NCBI GenBank assembly: GCA_011380105.1
Contig: DRZW01000094.1
Location: forward strand, 1-8,670
Origin: Halothiobacillaceae bacterium
Lineage (GTDB): Bacteria; Pseudomonadota; Gammaproteobacteria; Halothiobacillales; Halothiobacillaceae
Direction of reading: 5' to 3'
DNA: 8,670 nt
Shown: positions 1 through 5,460 of the stretch, piece after piece
How the letters are laid out: each line of letters starts with the position of its first letter
Numbering within the stretch: position 1 is the first letter of the stretch
The notes under the pieces: generated by a model
The model's input: only the letters and a program-made list of their open reading frames with translations
Databases searched by the model: none
Told to the model about the DNA's origin: nothing
Position numbers and translations under genes: made by a program

Positions 1-260
1 GGGGTCATATCAGCACGCACCCCCAGAAGACGCCCGGATAGGCCGTCTGTGACCTTGAGCGTATCGAGCTCAAGATCAGCGCCAGTGCCTACTAGCAGCG
101 TTTCTAGAAATTCGACCATTGGCGGTAGAACGAGGTCATAACCCCAACGGTCGAACAAACACAATGCCTGCTGGCGCAAATGTTCCAGATGTTTTGCCTC
201 GTCGGGCAAAACCTCATCAATACCGGCGGGCAACACCCAGGGAGATTGTGGATTGGTCAT
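1..260 (-). CDS. hisZ: ATP phosphoribosyltransferase regulatory subunit HisZ, 5' part (cut by window edge)
   Basis: An open frame runs from the ATG at 258-260 to the left edge with no stop, giving 86 complete codons. The product begins with the HisZ pattern: [15 protein letters not shown] near residues 8-22, then [16 protein letters not shown], a TGAD segment, and [12 protein letters not shown] just before the edge, which is the start of the class II synthetase-like motif 2 region. HisZ is a catalytically inactive paralogue of histidyl-tRNA synthetase that joins the short form of HisG to form the octameric ATP phosphoribosyltransferase, the first enzyme of histidine synthesis in the cytoplasm. 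HisRS itself is the alternative, but the LP(A/E)GI(D/E)EVLP opening is typical of HisZ. No strong Shine-Dalgarno sequence precedes the start (a GGAT lies about 13 bases upstream). The gene is 185 bases beyond the DUF2065 stop and probably has its own promoter. In related genomes purA usually follows; this cannot be seen here. Confidence 0.93.
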   Translation of the reverse strand, partial: MTNPQSPWVLPAGIDEVLPDEAKHLEHLRQQALCLFDRWGYDLVLPPMVEFLETLLVGTGADLELDTLKVTDGLSGRLLGVRADMT

Positions 261-301
261 TTAGCTGACTTGGATCCGTTAAGTGTGTAGACAGCAGACT
301 T

Positions 302-331
302 CCGGTGCCAAACTTGCCATCGGGGCACCGG
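302..331 (-). other. GC-rich stem-loop in presumed hisZ leader
   Basis: CCGGTGCC at 302-309 is perfectly complementary to GGCACCGG at 324-331, with a 14-base loop. The stem is 8 bp and very GC-rich. On the minus strand it is followed by AAGTCTGC rather than a T-tract, so it does not look like an intrinsic terminator of that strand. It lies about 40-70 bases upstream of the hisZ start. If the putative promoter at 340-345 is real, the stem would be at the very 5' end of the hisZ transcript, where it could stabilise the RNA or affect translation. Its function is inferred. Confidence 0.4.
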
Positions 332-339
332 GGCGGTGA

Positions 340-357
340 ATAGTACACACAGTGTAC
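340..357 (-). promoter_or_regulatory. Possible hisZ promoter -10 with overlapping dyad
   Basis: On the minus strand TACTAT (340-345) matches the sigma-70 -10 consensus in four of six positions. No good -35 lies at 16-18 bp. The dyad GTACAC-ACA-GTGTAC (343-357 on the plus strand) has perfect 6-bp arms around a 3-base centre and covers half of the -10, the usual place for a repressor operator. The arms can also fold as a small hairpin, helped by GCGG at 333-336 pairing with CCGC at 358-361. I do not recognise the regulator. Promoter and operator are both inferences from position. Confidence 0.3.
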
Positions 358-369
358 CCGCTGAACTGC

Positions 370-415
370 AAAAACCCCAGAGGCAAAACACAAAGTCTGC
401 CCATCCGGGGTTTTT
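370..415 (-). terminator. Candidate intrinsic terminator of the hfl operon (possibly bidirectional)
   Basis: AAAAACCCC at 370-378 is complementary to GGGGTTTTT at 407-415. Inside this, GGCA at 382-385 pairs with TGCC at 398-401, leaving a 12-base apical loop and an internal loop. Read on the minus strand, the GC part of the stem is followed by five T residues, as an intrinsic terminator requires. It begins 31 bases after the DUF2065 stop, the right place to end the mutL-to-DUF2065 transcript. The symmetry would also give a T-tract on the plus strand. The interrupted stem makes this weaker than the amiB terminator. Confidence 0.5.
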
Positions 416-445
416 AACCAACGTACAGCGTGGGTATCAATAGTT

Positions 446-634
446 TTAACCGGGGGTAAACCAAACCCACAAACCTAAGCCAATCATTAAAATCGCAAAA
501 GCAATCATTCTAAGCTGGCCATCCGGAGTGCGAGCAATTTCCGCCACAGCCTTACGGTAGGCACGCGGGCTTATGAATGGCAATAGGGCTTCAATAATTA
601 ACACCAGCCCCAGTATGCGCCAAAATTCTTCCAC
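446..634 (-). CDS. DUF2065 family small inner-membrane protein (YjeT-like)
   Basis: This encodes 62 residues with two hydrophobic segments, about residues 6-22 and 42-60, separated by a short basic linker (SPRAYRKAVAEIARTPDGQ). The pattern LVLIIEALLPFISP followed by an RxxxxxIA...GQLR loop and a second helix ending in WVWF is characteristic of DUF2065. E. coli yjeT, of the same family, also lies just after hflC. The molecular function is unknown. Two-helix topology and linkage to hflKC suggest, without proving, a role near the HflKC-FtsH complex. The start is a GTG, 19 bases after the hflC stop. No other start in this frame is plausible, and the Shine-Dalgarno signal is weak (AGGA is about 17 bases upstream). 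It is the last gene before the candidate terminator at 370-415. Confidence 0.85.
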   Translation of the reverse strand: MEEFWRILGLVLIIEALLPFISPRAYRKAVAEIARTPDGQLRMIAFAILMIGLGLWVWFTPG

Positions 635-653
635 CTGCGCGGCTCAACCGTTC

Positions 654-1601
654 CTACCGCTCTTCAAGGCGGATGCTTTGTGAGCCAATGCCTACAGGTG
701 ATGATCCTGCTCCATCGTCATCATCACGCTGCACTACCCCATTCGGGGAGTTAAAGTAACGGAAGAACGGGCTACCCGGATCAAGCACGAAGGTATCCTG
801 ACCGCTGGCAAAGGCGCGCTGATAGGCCTGCATACTGCGATAAAAAGAGAAAAACTCCTGATCTTGTCCGTAAGCATCGGCATAAATCTGCGCAGCCTTG
901 GCATCACCTTCACCTCGGATCTCTTCCGCTTCACGCTCTGCATCAGAGACAATGACGACACGTTGACGCTCAGCATCCGAGGTAATACGTTGTGCCTGCT
1001 CTTCACCACGCGAACGAATGGCTTTGGCTACGGTGGAACGCTCTTTCTCCATCCGCGCATAGACCGACTCTCGAACCTGATCTGGCAATTCAATGCGCAT
1101 AATTCGCACGTCGATAATCTGCAGACCTAGTCCTCGAATGTCATCATTGGTAGTCTCGATGACATTTCGCATAAATAAGTCACGATCACCCGATACTACT
1201 TCAGCGATAGTTCGGCTAGAGATCTGGCTCTTCATGCTGTCTTTGACAATCTGATCAATCCGATTACGCGCCACGGCTTCGTTACCCCGGGTTGCGCGGT
1301 AAAAATCAGACGGGTCAGTGATTCTCCATTTGATGTAATAATCAACGATCAGATTCTTTTTCTCACCAGTCAAAAACCGCTCCGGTGGTGTTGCCAGAGT
1401 CAGCACGCGGTTATCAAACAACCGCACGGTGTTCACAAATGGAAGCTTAAAGTGCAAGCCCGGCTCAAAGTCCGTTTGCACGATTTCACCCAGACGGAAC
1501 TTAATCGCTGATTGATACTGCATGACTTGGAAGGTTGCGGTGAAGTATAAAAACAACACCAAACCGATGGCCGGCAATAACAGACGCGTTACCCAGTTCA
1601 T
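654..1601 (-). CDS. hflC: HflC, SPFH-domain membrane protein, FtsH modulator
   Basis: The 315-residue product has one N-terminal transmembrane helix (about residues 6-26) followed by a stomatin/prohibitin (SPFH) domain. Family hallmarks include EPGLHFKLPFVNTV, EKKNLIVDYYIKWRITD, LGLQIIDVRI, RIELPDQV and the GEGDAKAAQIYADAY segment. Residues about 185-245 are a charged helical stretch (EKERSTVAKAIRSRGEEQAQ) fit for the oligomeric wall. HflC and HflK build a large periplasmic-side cage in the inner membrane that encloses FtsH hexamers and limits their degradation of membrane substrates. E. coli HflC is about 334 residues and carries an insertion missing here, so this looks complete. The start ATG overlaps the hflK stop by one base (TAATG), so translation is probably coupled. 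The acidic RDDDD tract near the C-terminus resembles nothing functional that I know. Confidence 0.97.
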   Translation of the reverse strand: MNWVTRLLLPAIGLVLFLYFTATFQVMQYQSAIKFRLGEIVQTDFEPGLHFKLPFVNTVRLFDNRVLTLATPPERFLTGEKKNLIVDYYIKWRITDPSDFYRATRGNEAVARNRIDQIVKDSMKSQISSRTIAEVVSGDRDLFMRNVIETTNDDIRGLGLQIIDVRIMRIELPDQVRESVYARMEKERSTVAKAIRSRGEEQAQRITSDAERQRVVIVSDAEREAEEIRGEGDAKAAQIYADAYGQDQEFFSFYRSMQAYQRAFASGQDTFVLDPGSPFFRYFNSPNGVVQRDDDDGAGSSPVGIGSQSIRLEER

Positions 1602-2761
1602 TAGTTCCCCCTTGTGCGCAGACTGTCTGTCGGGCGGCTGGTGGTGTCCCGGAAGTTCTGAAGCTGACCGGTGACATTCGGTGACAAAGACGGCACGTTT
1701 ATCGGTGAGCGCGGGCCATCGTCAAAATCAAATGAACCACTGGCATCGCGGCCTTCAATAGGCAGATAGAGAATATTGCTGCTATTAGGATCAGACATAA
1801 TTTTGTTACTACGGGCGTAAATGTCACCCAATGTATCGACAAAGATCCGCTCACGGATAATTTCTGGCGCCAAGCGATAAGACTGTAACAGCTGATTAAA
1901 GCGCGAAGCTTCACCCATAGCCGCGTTGATAACCCGGGAACGATAACCCGAGGCCTGCTCAAGAATCTGTGCCGCTTCACCTCGTGCTCGCGGCACAATC
2001 TGGTTGGCATAGGCTAATGCTTCGTTGATGAAACGCTGCTCATCTTCACGCGCCCGAATTGCATCCTCGAAAGCCGGTTGCACTGGTTCAGGCGGCTGCA
2101 CATCTTGCAGGTTTACTGATTGAACCTGAAGACCGGTGTTATAGCCATCGAGTAAGTCCTGCATACGCTCGCGCACTGCAGCGACGATTTCAACGCGGCC
2201 TCCGGTAAGGACATAGTCCATGCGTGATGCACCAATGACTTCACGAATCGCGCTTTGCATAACATCGCGCAGCGTGCCGTCCGGATCCCGAACCTCGAAT
2301 AAAAACGCGTAAGAGTCTTTGACGTTAAACTGGCTGGCTAGGCGCACCTCGACGATGTTCTCATCGGCCGTTAAAACGCTCATCGACAGTTCGCGGTCAC
2401 GGTATTCATCGACATTGACAGTCAAAACGCGGGTGATTGGTTGAGGCCAGAACCAATGTGGCCCCGGTTCGGCGGTTTTGGTGTACTTACCAAAGGTGAG
2501 CACAACGCCGCGCTGACCTTCATCGACAATGTGAATACCCGAGATCATCCAAGCGACAAATACAATGACTAAATTGGCCAGAATGCCTTTAGCGCCACCT
2601 GGTGAGCTGCCATTACCGCCACCGAATTTGTCGCGCATACGATTAAAGATATCGTCAATATTGGGTGGCTTACCCCCACCTTTGCTACCGCGGGGGTTTG
2701 ACCAGGGGTCTTTACCACCACCCGGCTCGTTCCAAGCCATGGGCATTTTCCAGTTCTTCAT
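1601..2761 (-). CDS. hflK: HflK, SPFH-domain membrane protein, FtsH modulator
   Basis: From the ATG at 2759-2761 the product is 386 residues. It has an N-terminal Gly/Pro-rich cytoplasmic stretch (MAWNEPGGGKDPW near residues 8-20, then GSKGGGKPP and NIDDIFNRMRDKFGGG), one transmembrane helix about residues 60-77, and an SPFH domain starting at DEGQRGVVLTFGKY. Later hallmarks are MDYVLTGGR, VNLQDVQPPEPVQPAFEDA, and a helical region with REDEQRFINEALAYANQIVPRARGEA. It forms the hetero-oligomeric cage with HflC around FtsH. Start choice: the conserved family start is probably MAWNEPGG (ATG at 2738-2740), but GGGAG at 2767-2771, five bases ahead of 2761, is the best ribosome-binding site; an upstream TTG at 2797 has none. 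The C-terminal tail after about residue 330 is low-complexity and variable in the family. Its stop overlaps the hflC start by one base. Confidence 0.95.
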   Translation of the reverse strand: MKNWKMPMAWNEPGGGKDPWSNPRGSKGGGKPPNIDDIFNRMRDKFGGGNGSSPGGAKGILANLVIVFVAWMISGIHIVDEGQRGVVLTFGKYTKTAEPGPHWFWPQPITRVLTVNVDEYRDRELSMSVLTADENIVEVRLASQFNVKDSYAFLFEVRDPDGTLRDVMQSAIREVIGASRMDYVLTGGRVEIVAAVRERMQDLLDGYNTGLQVQSVNLQDVQPPEPVQPAFEDAIRAREDEQRFINEALAYANQIVPRARGEAAQILEQASGYRSRVINAAMGEASRFNQLLQSYRLAPEIIRERIFVDTLGDIYARSNKIMSDPNSSNILYLPIEGRDASGSFDFDDGPRSPINVPSLSPNVTGQLQNFRDTTSRPTDSLRTRGN

Positions 2762-2766
2762 CGGTG

Positions 2767-2771
2767 CTCCC
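2767..2771 (-). promoter_or_regulatory. Ribosome-binding site of hflK
   Basis: On the minus strand GGGAG lies five bases before the ATG at 2759-2761. This is why that codon is preferred to the TTG at 2797, which has no such site, and to the ATG at 2740, which has only a weak GGA ahead of it. The conserved MAWNEPGG opening keeps 2740 a real alternative. Confidence 0.5.
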
Positions 2772-2856
2772 GGTTTTATGGGAAAGAAATTAACCAATCA
2801 GTTTAGTGCCCTAACAGCACCACCGCAAGCCTGTTGGTCGACTGTGATCAAATAAA

Positions 2857-4146
2857 TTAGTCTTCAACCAAATCCGCCAACATGGAATGGTGTTTTAAAA
2901 GCTGACCCCAGCGGGCCACAGGCACCGCAACAGAAAGCTGCCAGCCGCCATCAACGAGGCGCTCATTGACAATCGCCTGCTCGGCATGCAGAAGGGCATA
3001 AACCTTTGCATTATCCATAGGGACAAACAAATCTCGCTCGACCGTTTTGCCTGCCAAACGCGTCAATAGCGCCTCTCTGAGCAAGTCCAGACCCTGATCA
3101 TACCGCGCTGACACCCAGACGCGCACAGGCACGCCATGTTCATCCACATCAATACGGGGTTGATTTTGCTCGAGTTGATCGACCTTATTCATCACCACCA
3201 GTTGCGGCATTTTACCGGCACCAATCTCGTCGAGCACGCTGCTGACATCAGCCATTTGTCGATTCCGCTCTTCGCTGGAGGCATCAACGACATGCAACAG
3301 TAGATCAGACTCTAAGGTTTCTTCAAGCGTGGAACGAAAAGCGCTGACCAGCTCGTGCGGCAGGTGACGAATAAAACCCACGGTATCAGCGAATACCGCG
3401 GGTTTATTGGGCGCTAATTCGACGCGGCGCATGGTGGTATCTAAGGTTGCGAACAACTGGTCGGCCGAATAGACCTGGGCTGTCGTCAGGGCATTAAAAA
3501 GGGTCGATTTCCCCGCATTGGTATAACCAACCAATGCTACGGTCGGCAGAGGGGATTCACGGCGCGATTTCCGGCCTTGGGCACGTTGGCGCCGCACCTT
3601 GCCAATGCGCTCTTTGAGCTGCTTAATCCGCTCCCCGAGCATTCGCCGGTCCATCTCCAGCTGGGTTTCACCCGGCCCACGTAGTCCGATCGCGCCACCA
3701 CGCTGACGCTCAAGATGCGTCCAGCCCCGCACTAAGCGGGTGGATAGGTGCGAAAGCTGGGCTAGTTCAACCTGAAGCTTGCCTTCGTGCGAGCGCGCCC
3801 GCTGGGCGAAAATATCGAGAATTAATCCGGTTCTATCCAATACCCGGCATTGCAATAACGCCTCTAAGTTTCGCTCTTGAGAAGGGGAAATCGCGGCGTT
3901 GACGATCACCACCTCTGCTTTGTGCTCAGCGACTTTCTCGGCAAGCTCTTCGGCCTTACCTTTGCCGATATATAATCGCGGATCAGGGGTATGGCGTTTA
4001 ACAACGAGCTCATCCAGGACTACTGCTCCGGCTGAGGCGCAAAGTTCGTGGAATTCTAGCTGGTCTTCGCGATTAATGTCCCGGTCGGTTTCAACGTGCA
4101 GAATAACGGCATGTTCACCGCCTTCGTGGCGTTCGAAAAACTGCAT
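2857..4146 (-). CDS. hflX: GTPase HflX, ribosome-associated
   Basis: The product is 429 residues, close to E. coli HflX. The N-terminal HflX domain includes DPRLYIGKGKAEEL (55-68), SPSQERNLEALLQCRVLDRT (87-106) and LDIFAQRARSHEGKLQVELA. A helical linker with the GGAIGLRGPGETQLE signature (150-164) follows. The G domain has G1 GYTNAGKS (207-214), G3 DTVG (254-257) within ADTVGFIRHLP, G4 NKVD (320-323) and G5 SA (346-347). HflX binds the 50S subunit and splits stalled or heat-damaged 70S ribosomes using GTP. Despite its name it is not a subunit of the HflKC complex. The ATG overlaps the hfq stop by one base (TGATG) and no Shine-Dalgarno sequence precedes it, so translation probably depends on ribosomes finishing hfq. 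A 95-base gap to hflK follows. Confidence 0.97.
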   Translation of the reverse strand: MQFFERHEGGEHAVILHVETDRDINREDQLEFHELCASAGAVVLDELVVKRHTPDPRLYIGKGKAEELAEKVAEHKAEVVIVNAAISPSQERNLEALLQCRVLDRTGLILDIFAQRARSHEGKLQVELAQLSHLSTRLVRGWTHLERQRGGAIGLRGPGETQLEMDRRMLGERIKQLKERIGKVRRQRAQGRKSRRESPLPTVALVGYTNAGKSTLFNALTTAQVYSADQLFATLDTTMRRVELAPNKPAVFADTVGFIRHLPHELVSAFRSTLEETLESDLLLHVVDASSEERNRQMADVSSVLDEIGAGKMPQLVVMNKVDQLEQNQPRIDVDEHGVPVRVWVSARYDQGLDLLREALLTRLAGKTVERDLFVPMDNAKVYALLHAEQAIVNERLVDGGWQLSVAVPVARWGQLLKHHSMLADLVED

Positions 4147-4391
4147 CAGTTCTGGTTAATGTCCGCAGTTTCATCAAGATCCAGTGATACCGGGCGAGTG
4201 GGCACAATCGTGCTAATCGCATGCTTATAGACCAGCTGGCTGACGTTATTTTTCAACAGCACAACGAAATTATCAAAGGAGTCAATCTGCCCTTGAAGCT
4301 TGATTCCGTTACGCAGGTAGATAGAAACCGGCACATGCTCGCGGCGCAAAGCATTGAGAAACGGTTCCTGTAGCGATTGACTCTTGGCCAT
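4146..4391 (-). CDS. hfq: RNA chaperone Hfq
   Basis: This encodes an 81-residue Sm-like protein that forms hexameric rings and pairs small RNAs with mRNAs. The Sm1 motif ([21 protein letters not shown]) and Sm2 motif (YKHAIST, 55-61) are present. Conserved RNA contacts are Q8 and F42, K56 and H57 (proximal face), Y25, I30 and K31 (distal face), and R16 and R17 (rim). Unusual against E. coli are R27 (Val in E. coli), N41 (Gln in E. coli, at the proximal pore) and H19 (Arg, rim). The short tail after residue 67 ends in an acidic cluster ([13 protein letters not shown]), consistent with the acidic tip that mimics nucleic acid and helps release RNA in other Hfqs. A strong Shine-Dalgarno (AGAGGA, six bases before the ATG) suggests high translation. 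The gene lies 127 bases after miaA and its stop overlaps the hflX start. Confidence 0.98.
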   Translation of the reverse strand: MAKSQSLQEPFLNALRREHVPVSIYLRNGIKLQGQIDSFDNFVVLLKNNVSQLVYKHAISTIVPTRPVSLDLDETADINQN

Positions 4392-4397
4392 GGTCTA

Positions 4398-4403
4398 TCC
4401 TCT
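4398..4403 (-). promoter_or_regulatory. Strong Shine-Dalgarno of hfq
   Basis: AGAGGA on the minus strand, six bases before the hfq ATG, lies in an A/T-rich open context. It is the best ribosome-binding site in the window and fixes the hfq start. Confidence 0.75.
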
Positions 4404-4437
4404 TTATTATTGTAATGGGCATATCAGGATGCGGGCT

Positions 4438-4453
4438 ATTTGCCAGGGCAAAT
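4438..4453. promoter_or_regulatory. 16-bp palindrome upstream of hfq, candidate operator
   Basis: ATTTGCC-AG-GGCAAAT is a perfect inverted repeat with 7-bp arms and a 2-bp centre, 47-62 bases upstream of the hfq start. The centre is too short for an RNA hairpin using all pairs, so a dimeric DNA-binding protein is a more natural reading than a terminator. It also overlaps a weak sigma-54-like arrangement (TGG at 4460-4462 and TTGC at 4448-4451, minus strand, spacing correct, remaining bases poor). I do not recognise the regulator. Confidence 0.35.
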
Positions 4454-4518
4454 GACAACCCAACGAATCCTAACAAATGCTAGCACGGCTTTAGACTTAA
4501 GTGCGCAATCTGGTGAAT

Positions 4519-5460
4519 CTAACTGACCAAAGAAATGATCTTTTGTTCCAATGCCGCGCGCTGATCGACTGAATAATCGTGCAGTAACGGATTGCCGCGC
4601 ATCCAAGTCATTTGCCGTTTGGCTAATTGTCGGGTGGCGGTTACCGCGGTTTCAACCATCCGATCAAAGCTGATATCCCCTTGCAAATACTGGGCGATTT
4701 GACGGTAGCCCACCGCCCGCATCGCAGGTTTATCCATCGTTAGCCCGGGCTTTGCTAACAACCCGGCCACCTCTTCGACAAAACCGGCTTCAAGCATAGC
4801 CATAAACCGGACCCGCACCGCCTCGCGGGCATGCGCCCGTGAGGTTGGCCACAGAGCGAATCGAATCGCACTACGTCCAGCTAGTGGCGAGCGTGGCGGA
4901 TGGGTTTGCTGCCATTGGCTTAAAGAGACACCGGTGGCTTGATAAACCTCCCAGGCACGTCCAATCCGCTGCGGGTCATTGGGGTGCACCCGAGCAGCAG
5001 CTTCTGGGTCGAACTGGGTCATCCGACGATGCATTTCTGGCCAACCATAACGCTTAGCCAAGCGAGCAACCTCAGCGCGAATATCCGGTGTTGTCGGCGG
5101 CAGGGGTGATAATCCTTCAAACAGCGCCTGAAAATAAAGGTGGGTGCCGCCTACCAGCAAAGGCAGGCGGCCGGCGGCATCGGCACGGGCAATCGCCGCC
5201 ATTGCATCCTGGCAAAACCGCTCGACACTATAAGATTCCGTGGGGTCAATGATATCGACCAGTTCATGTGGAAAACGCTCGAGCGTGGCCGCATCTGGTT
5301 TGGCCGAGCCGATGTCCAAACCACGATAGACCAAAACCGAATCCACGGAGATAATCGACACGGGTATTTGTTCGGCAATCCGCAAGGCCAAATCGGTTTT
5401 GCCACTGGCAGTGGGGCCGCATAAGCCGACCACGGGCAATGTTGCAGCCTGATCCTCCAT
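4519..5460 (-). CDS. miaA: tRNA dimethylallyltransferase MiaA
   Basis: The 313-residue cytoplasmic enzyme transfers the dimethylallyl group from DMAPP to N6 of A37 in tRNAs that read UNN codons, the first step to ms2i6A. Visible motifs are the P-loop GPTASGKT (15-22), VDS with the catalytic-type Asp40 followed by VYRGLDIGSAKPD (44-56), ELVDIIDPTESYSVERF (66-82), LVGGTHLYFQALFEGLSPLP (102-121), DPQRIGRAWEVYQATG (162-177) and MRAVGYRQIAQYL (247-259), ending with the tRNA-binding TRQLAKRQMTWMR (276-288). Length matches the family. His107 in GGTHLY sits where E. coli has Met; this position varies. The ATG overlaps the mutL stop by one base (TAATG), so translation is probably coupled to mutL. In E. 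coli, promoters for hfq lie within miaA; I could not identify them here. Confidence 0.97.
   Translation of the reverse strand: MEDQAATLPVVGLCGPTASGKTDLALRIAEQIPVSIISVDSVLVYRGLDIGSAKPDAATLERFPHELVDIIDPTESYSVERFCQDAMAAIARADAAGRLPLLVGGTHLYFQALFEGLSPLPPTTPDIRAEVARLAKRYGWPEMHRRMTQFDPEAAARVHPNDPQRIGRAWEVYQATGVSLSQWQQTHPPRSPLAGRSAIRFALWPTSRAHAREAVRVRFMAMLEAGFVEEVAGLLAKPGLTMDKPAMRAVGYRQIAQYLQGDISFDRMVETAVTATRQLAKRQMTWMRGNPLLHDYSVDQRAALEQKIISLVS

Noticed and set aside
261..445. tRNA or small RNA gene in the DUF2065-hisZ gap
   Set aside because: The stems do not form a cloverleaf and no T-loop GTTCRA or anticodon arm is present; hairpins are reported only as regulatory candidates.
864..1130. Plus-strand open frame of 88 codons within hflC
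   Set aside because: It lies antisense inside a confident SPFH gene, has no recognisable motif, and is explained by codon bias of the other strand.
2797..2856. Possible promoter for hflK (TTGCGG-N17-TAAACT) in the hflX-hflK gap
   Set aside because: Only three of six -35 bases and four of six -10 bases match, which is chance level for a gap of this size.
4471..4484. Possible hairpin CTAACAAATGCTAG between miaA and hfq as a terminator
   Set aside because: Only five pairs including a wobble, and no T-tract on the minus strand, so it is not a credible terminator.
5140..5424. Plus-strand open frame of 94 codons opposite miaA
   Set aside because: It is antisense to the conserved P-loop and DMAPP-binding region of miaA, and its translation resembles no protein family I know.
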